A stretch of DNA of 64,000 nt from Scleromitrula shiraiana (lineage: Eukaryota; Ascomycota; Leotiomycetes; Helotiales; Sclerotiniaceae). The stretch lies in the NCBI GenBank assembly GCA_028455995.1, contig JABELC010000005.1, positions 62,001 to 126,000 on the forward strand. Reading direction: 5' to 3'. The notes under the pieces were generated by a model. It was not told the origin of the DNA. It searched no databases and saw only the letters and a program-made list of their open reading frames with translations. Of the stretch, positions 44,591 through 54,043 are shown one piece after another. Positions within the stretch are counted from its first letter, which is position 1, and each line of letters begins with the position of its first letter. Made by a program: the position numbers and the translations under genes.

Positions 44591-45230
44591 TCATTCAGCA
44601 CTGAAGGGTTTTCCTTTGGTTTGTACAACTTCAAGTTGAAGTGCCTCGGTATGAGTATAGATTTGCTCACATATTATATCAGATCTAGGCTGAGAACAGT
44701 GAGCCATTGAAGCAAGATCAGCTTCCTGAAAGGCAAAATGTTTTTCAGATTGCCACGGGCAAGTCAGCTCTGAACTATTTGCAATTAACATGTACCTACC
44801 TACTATTCTACTATGCAAGTCAACTTTGAACGATTGCATCGACTTTCCTGCTATTCCACTATATTTTCACACACATACTATGGGTTCTCACCCTGACCAT
44901 CAGCACAACCCGGAAGCAAATCAATGAAAGATCCCGATACTTCCAGCTTCCAATCGTTTCGCATAACAGAAGATAGACCATATCTCCACCCTACACTACC
45001 AAACCGGTCCCCCACGATCTTCCATTCCGGCAGTAAATCACAAACATAATCGAAGAGACCAAGAAAGACACGTGCCAGCGGATTAAATCCATCCATAAGG
45101 AAGAGAAAGTGAAAAATACCAACCTAATGTACACGGTGAGTATTAGTACATACACCGCATAACGAAGATGTCTTCTAGCACAATATTCGCCGAAATGCAC
45201 ACCCGGAGCCGCATTCAGCTCGCTCTTCAT
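44591..45230 (-). CDS. Candidate small gene (187 aa), unrecognised
   Basis: Built from three minus-strand exons: 45230-45156 (starts MKSELNAAPGV), 45123-44892 and 44847-44591. Together they are open and in phase. The middle exon reads as a plausible ordered protein (FLGLFDYVCDLLPEWKIVGD, then FGSVGWRYGLSSVMRNDWKL). The last exon is open to a TGA at 44591. Support against it: the first intron would be only 32 nt and the second 44 nt, at or below the usual fungal minimum, and no family is recognised. The first exon may be wrong even if the other two are real. It could also be a decaying gene. Confidence 0.35.
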
Positions 45231-46459
45231 TCTGTGCTACGTTGCTAACTCATCCGTTCTCAACATCTCGGAAGAATTATTCGTTTGAATGAAGGCCTGA
45301 TAACGACTGTTATATATAACATTCTAATTGAAGAAAGTTCTTCCATCCAACTAGAGTCTTCTCAACTCCATCTTACCCGACAAGCGACAGCAAGCAAGTG
45401 CTTTTTCTATACCATACCACAATTAGCTACTTACCTATAAGCAACTAGCGTGAACGATCCCGTTGCTTCCGGGCTCGCCATGCCATGATCCTCCGATGTC
45501 TCGGTACGCGCCTCTCCCGAGCAAGTAAGCAAGTATGTCCACAGGGTCCATTTGTGATCCGGCCTATAGCGCATAAAACCGTAGGTATGTATATATGTAT
45601 GGCCAGGCAACCTTGGTGCTACCCCATCGAATCGAATCGAATCGAATTAAATTCAAATAGATAGATGAAACAGCGATTAGATTCGTGGATGAAATAGTAT
45701 ATGAATATAATACGTATCGATTATTTATCCGGCGGTATTACGAATTTCCTGTTTGGGTTAGAGGTGTTGGAATCTCGAGCAAGCTGCTTTGGGATGGTCG
45801 TCCGGTTTGGGCGGTGGGGATGTCGTGTCATACATAAGATGCGGGTATCCGTCGTGGGGGTTGGAGGTGCATTTATGGCATTTGGTCATGCTTTCGTTTG
45901 TGAGTTTGGGGAGGATTGCTGAGGTTTGTTTGTGCTTGGTTCTGGATTGGGATTGGGATTGGGATTTGGATTTCAGGTACAGTAGAAGAGGATCGATGTT
46001 TGCCTCTCTCTCTTGGATTTATTTGTTTGGGTGTTGATTGTGATTGTATAGTATACAATGGAGATACACTATCTCATTACATTGATGATCATATAGACCT
46101 CCACTTTTAAAACAAGACATTGAACTTGATCGTCCCGTTTCAATACAAACATTTCACTATGTTCATCTCTATTTTTGAAGACCTCAGTTCCCCTCGTACA
46201 TTAAGAAAATCTTTCCCTCCCCATTCTCACAGCATCACCAAATTCTTCAAATGCATCACAACAATTGAAACACTCTTGCTTCACCCACTACACCCCTCAA
46301 CCCTCCTTGTTCCAATCTACTATATTTATCATGACAATCTATCACATTGACTTTACATATTCAAAAATAACACTCGAAACCCGTTTCCAATCCCCCACTC
46401 TCCCTCAAACATTCAATTCCCTTCCCCTATCAATTCCCCACCCTCTTTTCCCCTTCAAC
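45231..46459. other. Spacer with short tandem repeats
   Basis: 1.2 kb. It contains an (AATCG)n run at about 45627-45645 and a (GGGATT)n run at about 45945-45975. No gene is supported. The C-rich stretch at 46380-46460 adjoins the 3' end of the next minus-strand gene. Confidence 0.45.
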
Positions 46460-47197
46460 TCATAATGCACCTCCGCCTCCATCCCCATCCGCATCCCCCC
46501 TCCAAGCCCACCACCCTAACCCCCCAATCCCTACCACCAGCACCAAAAACCCCACACAAACAACACCACACCAAACAAAAAACATCCCATACCCCTCCTC
46601 ACCTTCATCTCCCTCTCCTCCATCTCCCACTCTCCCTCTCCTCTCCCCATTCTCCCTACCCCCAAACACGCGACTAGTACCCCCCTCCTCGCCCATGAGA
46701 TCAGCATAGAAAGAAGAACCATCTTCATACTCGCCCTCGTCATAATCGGTAAAGAATGCATCTTCCCTTTCACCGTCTCTTTCCCTCCTCCTTCCTCTTT
46801 CTATTTCCCCTCCCCTCTCATTACAATTATTATTACCATCACCATTCCCATTCCCATTCCCATTCCCATCACCATCATTCCCAAAAGCAAGAGAAAGAGA
46901 AGGAAAAGCCTCAAACTCCCTCTGCGCGAAATTAAGCCTATGTTCGCGTGTCTGATCCGGATGTTGATGGTGTTTATGGTGGTGGTAATGATGGCGAGAG
47001 TTATGTTGGGAGTAGGGTGGTGGTTTGAGGGTGGTCGTGACTGGGGTGGATTTGGGGGTGGTGGAGATGGGTAGGGAGGAGTTTAGTAGGGGGGTTGACT
47101 CGATTGGTTGTGGAGATGGATAGGAAGGAGGTTGGGGTTGAGGAGAGTGTGGGGGGGACTGAGATGGGGAGGGGATATGGGGTGGTGGAGAGGCCAT
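46460..47197 (-). CDS. Low-complexity tail-anchored membrane protein, unrecognised
   Basis: A single exon of 245 codons starting MASPPPH just upstream of an A-rich leader. Residues 1-70 are Pro/Ser-rich with repeated PPSYPSP-like units, and a His-rich patch lies at about 68-80. The middle has an Asp/Gly/Asn repeat (about 107-125) and basic and acidic clusters. One hydrophobic helix, MFFVWCGVVCVGFLVLVVGI (about 204-223), continues to GGLGWWAW and leaves a short acidic/Gly end, so the protein would be tail-anchored. The sequence is so biased (C-rich then G-rich coding strand) that a spurious frame cannot be excluded, but a 245-codon ATG frame with one clean helix favours a gene. Confidence 0.5.
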   Translation of the reverse strand: MASPPPHIPSPSQSPPHSPQPQPPSYPSPQPIESTPLLNSSLPISTTPKSTPVTTTLKPPPYSQHNSRHHYHHHKHHQHPDQTREHRLNFAQREFEAFPSLSLAFGNDGDGNGNGNGNGDGNNNCNERGGEIERGRRRERDGEREDAFFTDYDEGEYEDGSSFYADLMGEEGGTSRVFGGRENGERRGRVGDGGEGDEGEEGYGMFFVWCGVVCVGFLVLVVGIGGLGWWAWRGDADGDGGGGAL

Positions 47198-48616
47198 TTT
47201 TTTGTTGGGAGTTGATGTAGGTAGGCGGTTATTGTGCTATCTGTTGTTGGTAGGAAATCGCGGGACGGTGAACGATATGGATAGAATTTTAATCGGTATG
47301 TAATAAATTGATGCTGAGAGATGGATGATCTTGTCATTCGGATAGAAATTTGGAGAGTGCATCTAACATGGACTGTTGTGTTTGGACGTAAACAACCTAG
47401 ATAGTCTTCGAGACGATAATGGTATGGTAGTAAATTGTTAAATATGGATATTCGGCTGGAGCTCTCTTGCAGTTGACGTTTCCTACTGATGCAATTATTT
47501 CGTTTGATGGGGATCTTTGATAGAAGTCCGTGAAATTTGGAGAATCACAAAGTTCAAAGGGTGACGAGGTGAATCAGCTGAATGTGATTGATGTCCTTGG
47601 GGACTATCAGTAACAGGAGCTTAGTTATGAGTTCAATGTAATTAGACTGAGACAGCCTTTGCGGAAGATCTCTTCCAGATTCAAAACACAGAGAGAATGA
47701 ACAGCGTACGGGTTTTGTGCTGAGATTGGTGCTGGTTGACAAGTCTTCGAACTTTGATCACAGAGACGACCTAGAAATATTTCTAATTGAGGGGGGATTG
47801 TTTCCAAGGTATTCAAATCGATGATTTCTTGTTTTTCTGGGAGGTATTATGGAACGAGATTTCTGAGGTGAATCAAGAGGGTTATGATGACAGGGAATGA
47901 GAGAAGAACCGTGAACTTATGAGTCCCATTAATATGGAAATCCAACACCCGAAAAAGTTCTGCAGGCCAGTTTTGATACGTACCTAAAGGACACATACTT
48001 ATGTTCCAGAAAGATTGCTTGGTGTTTGTAGATATAAAAATGAAATGAACAGGCCATTTTAATTTCACTCAAAACAAAATGTAGAAGTGAGTAATTGGAC
48101 TGCAGAAAGAAGTGAGAGTGAATCTTCCAAAATCTGGCCATGATTCAAATTGACGTAGACCTACAACTTTTCTTGTGTATCACTTTGAAATTGCATAACG
48201 CGCAGGGAAATGACTGAATATCCGAGTGAGATCTTCCTCTTCCGATCCGGAAAACAATCAAACATCGTTTTCAACTCATGGAAGCGAATTTCGGGTCGAG
48301 ATTGAGGGCAAAAGAGAGAGCCATGTAATGACACTAGATTCCACAGCCATCAATATTTTCTTTCCATCTTCTTTTCCCTCCTTCTCAATATCTCAAATTT
48401 CAAAGTAAACTTCATGTAATCGAAAATTGGTGGTAGTAATTCGGGAAAAGCCAGAGCGTTGTTATATTTTGTGGTGAAAATTATTTGCCTTCTTAATTTC
48501 CTTCATCCATATCATCAAAAGTATACCCAGCCCCGATAGACCATTTGGCACCATTGAAGAAAATCTCATTGCTCCCCTTTCCCTTTCATGCCAGCCAACC
48601 TCAAATGACCAACATT
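47198..48616. other. Spacer without a supported gene
   Basis: 1.4 kb between the tail-anchored protein gene and the RPS28 stop. Several minus-strand frames of 60-73 codons (47554-48141) overlap but do not join into a convincing protein. It probably includes the long 5' flank of the left gene. Confidence 0.4.
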
Positions 48617-49037
48617 TTATCTCAATCTTCTAGCCTCACGCTCGGATTCGAGTAAGCAGAGGATATCGTCTTCGCGAACTATTTTTAGTGACTCATTAGC
48701 TTTTGATCCTTCTTTTATTCCAAATTCGTATCATCCTCCTTCATTTTATGCATGTCGTATCTTCGGGGATATATAGAATAGGGAATGGAAATCGTAAAAA
48801 ATTCGTACCTGGTCCCTTGACGTTACGGATGATGCTTCGGGTGGTGTCGTCCATGAACTCAACTCTGACTTGAGTAACACCTCCACGGGAACCTAGATTG
48901 CACCCAAATCGTTAGAACCTCTTCTCTACTAATTTCCTCACATTCGCAGATATCCAAAAAAATCTCTTCGACATACCGGTTCTACCCAAAACACGGGTGA
49001 CCTTGACGAGCTTGACGGGAACCTTGGATTGATCCAT
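48617..49037 (-). CDS. RPS28: 40S ribosomal protein S28 (eS28)
   Basis: Three coding exons, 49037-48977, 48892-48809 and 48678-48617, encode 68 aa, the usual eS28 length. Introns are GTATGT...TCTAG and GTACGA...AATAG. The sequence reads MDQSKVPVKLVKVTRVLGRT, then GSRGGVTQVRVEFMDDTTRS, then IIRNVKGPVRE and the C-terminal LLESEREARRLR, as in all eukaryotes. It is a small OB-fold protein of the 40S head near the mRNA exit. A further intron in the 5' UTR is likely, because TTCAG lies 10 nt before the ATG and follows an AT-rich tract. The gene is divergent from HIS1. Recognition is certain. Confidence 0.98.
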
Positions 49038-49771
49038 TTTTGCGATCTGAAGATATAAATTATTAGTAATTGAATTGACTGAAAAAAAAATCGACAATAG
49101 ATTTTCTGGTGACTAACAGAATTAATGCGCTATTTGGATTCTTGAAGTTGAAGAGGTTATTGATTGCTGGTCGTCGATTCAATAATTTGGCGTGATGGAT
49201 GATATTATTTTTCTCCGGGCACAGGATTGGAGTTTAGGGCAAGAAATTCTCGTTAACCTTAGCGTGTTGAACAACTCTATCTGATCTCTGATCTTTGTAC
49301 TAAGTTTAATTAGGATTAGCTTAAAATTTGTTTTACTGATTTACTGAGCCACAGTAATCACATGCCTCATGAGGCCGAAAGTTCATTTGGTGGGGCAGAT
49401 TCAACCAATCTACCAAAAAATTTGGTTGGTACAGTCAGTACGTATAGAGAGACAGAGAGTCATCAGTCATCGCATACTTCATAGCTTTTTTCTTTTGGTT
49501 ACAAACACCAACAAACAACATACTGTATAATTGCTTCCACAACTTATAATTCTCAATTCGTGGTATATTTCTATTCGAAGAATATATCTTGGCTATTACA
49601 ATCGCCCATCAATCTATCCATACAATATTCACTCACTACTCTCGAAGTAACATCATCAACGGTTTACGGCTGTTTGTGATTCAATATTAACCCCGCCATC
49701 GGAGAACTTCACTTCCCTCAAACCACAGCAACTATATAAAAAGGATCCTATTCTTTTTATATAACCTTACA
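49038..49771. promoter_or_regulatory. Divergent promoter region, RPS28 / HIS1
   Basis: 734 bases between the two start codons. The RPS28 side seems to hold a 5' UTR intron (its acceptor at about 49048). The HIS1 side has a CT/CA-rich leader. One candidate activator site is given separately. Confidence 0.55.
49456..49463 (-). promoter_or_regulatory. Gcn4/CPC1-like element upstream of HIS1
   Basis: The minus strand reads ATGACTCT, seven of eight bases of the general amino acid control site ATGACTCA. It lies about 310 bp upstream of the HIS1 start. HIS1 is a classic target of Gcn4/CPC-1 in fungi, so the site is plausible, but a match this short can occur by chance. Confidence 0.35.
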
Positions 49772-51023
49772 ATGGATCTTGTCAATCAGTAAGAGCGCAA
49801 TTGCCCATCAATCTTTTACAATGTTTCCATACGAGAATGGTTATGATGAAGTATTTGCTAATAACCCTCGAAGTTTAGAAGGTAGATTACTGTTCGCAGT
49901 ACCCAAAAGTAAGTCAAGATCCTCCAAGCTCTTGAATACCAATCACAAGAATCAAATACTAACTAATTCAATTGGTAGAGGGAAGATTATTACAAGCCGC
50001 ACTCAACCTTCTCGAAGGTGCAGACATCCAATTTAGACGCGAATCTAGACTCGATATTGCATTAGTAAAGAATTTACCAATTGCACTCGTCTTCTTACCT
50101 GCCGCCGATATCCCTACATTCGTTGGAGAAGGTCGAGTATCTCTGGGTATAACCGGAAGAGATACAGTAGCCGAACATGCAGTTGGAGTAGAAGCCGAGA
50201 GAAGACACAGGGCAGAATCAGGAAAATCAACTCCAGTTGAGGAGGAAACTGAGCAAGGATGCGAAGAAGTAATGGATTTGGGATTTGGTTCTTGTAAATT
50301 ACAAGTTCAAGTTCCAGTAAAGGGCCCATATGCTAAACCATCCGATTTGATTGGAAAGAATATTGGTACAAGTTTCGTTCACTTGACTGAGGATTACTTT
50401 GCTAGTTTGGAAGCGGAAGCTGCTGTGACTGATGGAACAACTACTTCAAGGCGTAAGTTGAAGACAAAGGTTATTGAACTTAGTGGAAGTGTTGAGGCCG
50501 CATGCGCTCTTGGTGTAGCAGATGGAATTGTCGATCTTGTTGGTAAGTTATAAAAATTGTCGCATAAGGTGACTATCTACTAACAAACTTCAGAATCCGG
50601 TGAAACAATGAAAGCAGCTGGTTTAATGGCAATCGATACTGTTGTATCAAGTACAGCAATTCTTATTAAATCCAAAAACCCTTCAAATCCAGCATTAGTC
50701 GATCTTATTGCATCAAGAATTCGAGGTGTTATTAGTACGTTTCCCCCCTTGTTTTGCCTCGACAGTACTAATCATAATCCACAACAGCTGCTCAAAAATA
50801 CGTTCTCTGTCAATACAATGTTCAACGAAGTGCGTTAGCAGAAGCAACCAAAATCACTCCTGGCAAGCGAGCCCCTACAATCAACGCTTTAGAGGAAGAA
50901 GGTTGGGTAGCAGTTAGTTCCATGGTGGAGAAGAAGAAGATCGCAGTGGTTATGGACGAGTTGACTGGGGTTGGGGCTACGGATATCTTGGTTCTTGATA
51001 TCCATAATACGAGAACTGGTTGA
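49772..51023 (+). CDS. HIS1: ATP phosphoribosyltransferase (first step of histidine synthesis)
   Basis: Five exons, 49772-49788 (17 nt), 49874-49908 (35 nt), 49979-50542, 50594-50734 and 50788-51023, encode 330 aa. All donors are GT and all acceptors AG, with a TACTAAT branch before the last exon. The spliced N terminus reads MDLVNHLEGRLLFAVPKKGR, matching the HisG start, which confirms the two tiny exons. Then come ESRLDIALVKNLPIALVFLP, ADIPTFVGEGRVSLGITGRD, the PRPP-loop region of the enzyme (SGSVEAACALGVADGIVDLV and ESGETMKAAGL), and the C-terminal regulatory domain (PTINALEEEGWVAVSSMVEK). An acidic insert at about 93-118 is typical of fungal copies. The enzyme couples ATP and PRPP and is inhibited by histidine through the C-terminal domain. 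Confidence 0.96.
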
Positions 51024-53720
51024 TAATGAGATAGAGATTGAGATTGGCTTTGGGAGAAATTCTTGAATGGATGGATTGATAGATGATTGCTTATATGATT
51101 GGAAAATTCATTATGGGATGGGCTGGGGTGCGATGGGGTATGATGTGAGATGGAGTGGAAAAAAGGGAAAATGGAAAACGGGAGGGGGGGATTCAAGATG
51201 GGAGATGGAGGGCAGGAAAAAAAAGAATACCCATTTAGATTGGATTTTGAACTTACTTGGCTAGCATTGGATTTTTAAAAACTTGATCCGGATATTTCTA
51301 TCTATCTATCAATCACTCCAATTTCGTTTGAACCTTAACATGGAATTCATGCGTCCATCTGTCCAGATAATCTTCAAGAATAAAATCATCCACCACACAC
51401 ACACACACACACACACACAAGAGATGAGATTCTCGTCTCCCTACCTACCTACCTTTTTTTTTAAAAAAAAAAACAAAAGCCTGTATGTTGTTAGTCTTAT
51501 ATATAAATAATCCATCTATCTATATATCTACCATCCTAACAAATCAACCACACTAAACTAAACCAAGTATGTATTTACATACATACATACATATGTACAA
51601 ATCCTCAATACGGCGCTGTCAATCGATACATTAACGATACGATACGATACGATACGATACGAAAATATATATATATTACGCCCCCTTTCCTTTCCTTTCC
51701 TTTCTTATCCTATCCACACCTCCCCACAAAAGAAAAAAGAAAAAAGAAAAAAGAAAAAAGAAAAAAGAAAAGAAAAGAGCTAAAATGAACGTCTAGATTC
51801 CATTCCATTACTTGCATCACATTATTCATTTATAGAATATAAAACGGCTTGGATAATGTAAATTATAACTCTGTAGTTGGGGTAGTTCGAATGAGGTGAG
51901 GTGAGGTGAGATGAGATGAGATGAGATGAGATGATATTGTAAGATTGTGATATAATAGCATACTAATGGTAGAAAAATCTATTTTATTTTGATTTGATTT
52001 GATTTGATTCGATTTGGTTTTTTTATATGGTTATTTGGTTGTTTATGGAGTGCTTGGTTGATAGATGGATGGATGGATGGATGGATGGATAGATAGATAG
52101 ATGGATGAATAAAAGATAATATTATAAGATCACACCACCTACCATTTATTATACAATACCATACCATACCACTATCTATCCGCAGTAATAAATAATATCC
52201 AATATCCAATATATATATATCCAATATCCAATATATATATACTAGTATATATATAATAAAAAAAAAGAATCCCAAATACAAAATTAATATCAATCCCACA
52301 CAAATCTATCTATGAATGCTATTGGATAGACGTATACGAGAAATGAGGTAAAATAAAATAAAATGAGATGAGGTAAAATGAGGTAAGATGAGATGAGTGA
52401 AATGATAGCATATGCATATATATAATATTCTGTAAATGAAATAGAAATAAAATAAAAATAGAAATAAAATAAATAAAATAAAATTTGAATAGATATATAG
52501 ATAAATATACATACATGCGGATCAACGGGGCCAAGAGTTGTGGAGAAAAAAAGGGGGAGAGGGGTCGCGGTGCAAGATTAGAGGTTAGAGGTTAGGGGAT
52601 AAGTAATTAGCGAGTGGATTGGGGATTGGGGATGGGATGGGGGATGGAGGATTGTGGATTTTGATTAGATGATTGTTATATATATATATGTACTATGTAT
52701 GTATTATATATATATATACTAGTTTGATTTTGATTTTGGTTTTGATTTGTAGGTTTTAGAATAATATAATATAAAATAAAATAATTCATTTGACTTGACT
52801 CGATTTGATTTAACATAACATAATTGAACTAAATTCAATATCATTTCAATTCAATATCATTTCAATTCAATATCAATTCAATTCATTTCATTTCATTTCA
52901 TTAAACAAAAATAACCTCCTTCTTTCTATTCCACTCAATTCTCAATTCTCTCAATTCTCAATCCATCCATCCATCCATATCATTCCCAGGTATCTCATCC
53001 CATCCCATCCCATCCCATCCCATCTCATCTCATCTCATCTCATCTCATCTCATCCCATCCAATCCCATCCCATCCCATTCCATCCCATTCCATCCCAACA
53101 CAAACCATCCCCATCCTCCAAACCCATCAAATCCCATCCCAATTCCGTCCCTCCAATCCCAAACCCTTCCATTGCCCCATCCCATCCATTGCCCCATCCC
53201 ATCCATTGCCCCATCCCATCCCATCCCATCCCACCCTTTCCCCCCTAAAGCCTAAACTCCCAATCAAAAAAAAATAAAAAATAAAAACAAAAACAAAAAA
53301 AAAGAATAAAATAAAATAAATACAAACAAACAAAAGAAAAATTGGGGAATCAATACTGCTGCTGTTTGCGCTCGCTTGCTCGCTTGCTTGCCTGCTTTTA
53401 GTGTAGGTATGCGTATGTATGTGTGATCATTATCGTCATCATCTTTCAACCAAATCCAAGCCAACCAAACACAATCCATCTCATCACACACCTCTTATCT
53501 CTCCCCACCTCATCTCATCTCATCTCATCTCTCACTCTCAAAAGAGAGAGCTAGTAAATTAAGCGCCCCATCCTAACTCCAATCTTCTCTCTGCTCTCCC
53601 ATGGCGCCTCTAATTCAAACTCGTTCAATTCACCCCTGAGTCAAACTCTACTCTCCTCTCTCGCCCCACCACATTAAACCCCCCTCAATCATCTACACCC
53701 TAACCATCCCACCCCCCACA
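51024..53720. repeat. Dense microsatellite block in a convergent spacer
   Basis: 2.7 kb between the stops of HIS1 and the RhoGEF gene, made largely of different short tandem repeats: (AC)n at 51395-51418, CATA at 51575-51592, (CGATA)n at 51635-51661, TTTCC at 51686-51702, (AAAAAG)n at 51728-51775, GAGGT/GAGAT at 51894-51932, TTGAT at 51990-52015, (GGAT)n at 52061-52107, AAAAT tracts at 52345-52485, ATCCC/ATCTC arrays at 52990-53090, and CCCAT at 53165-53235. Frames in it are by-products of the repeats. The 3' UTRs of both genes lie at the edges. Confidence 0.85.
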
Positions 53721-54012
53721 CTAATCAGAAGCCAACCTAGCAAAATGTTTACTCCAAATCCACCCCACCATCTCCGAATCATCGTCCTGATTTTTCGCCA
53801 ACCACAATTCTCCTTTCTCACCTATGACGTCGAAGATCTATAACAATCACGTTAGAAAAATGAAAAATACCTCAGGAATCCATAACATAGGAAGATAAGA
53901 ATGAGAATGGGAATTTGGAGGTAAGTAGGTAGGTGTGTGTATAATATGAGGAAAAGGGGGCAAAGGGAAAAGGGGGCAAAGGGCAAAGGGGGAAGAAGAA
54001 CTTTTTCTTTTT

Positions 54013-54043
<31 letters not shown>

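Noticed and set aside
47554..48141. Overlapping minus-strand frames of 60-73 codons
   Set aside because: No combination of splice sites gave a convincing protein.
51979..52534. Minus-strand frames rich in Tyr, Ile and Leu (up to 106 codons)
   Set aside because: Translation products of AT-rich microsatellites.
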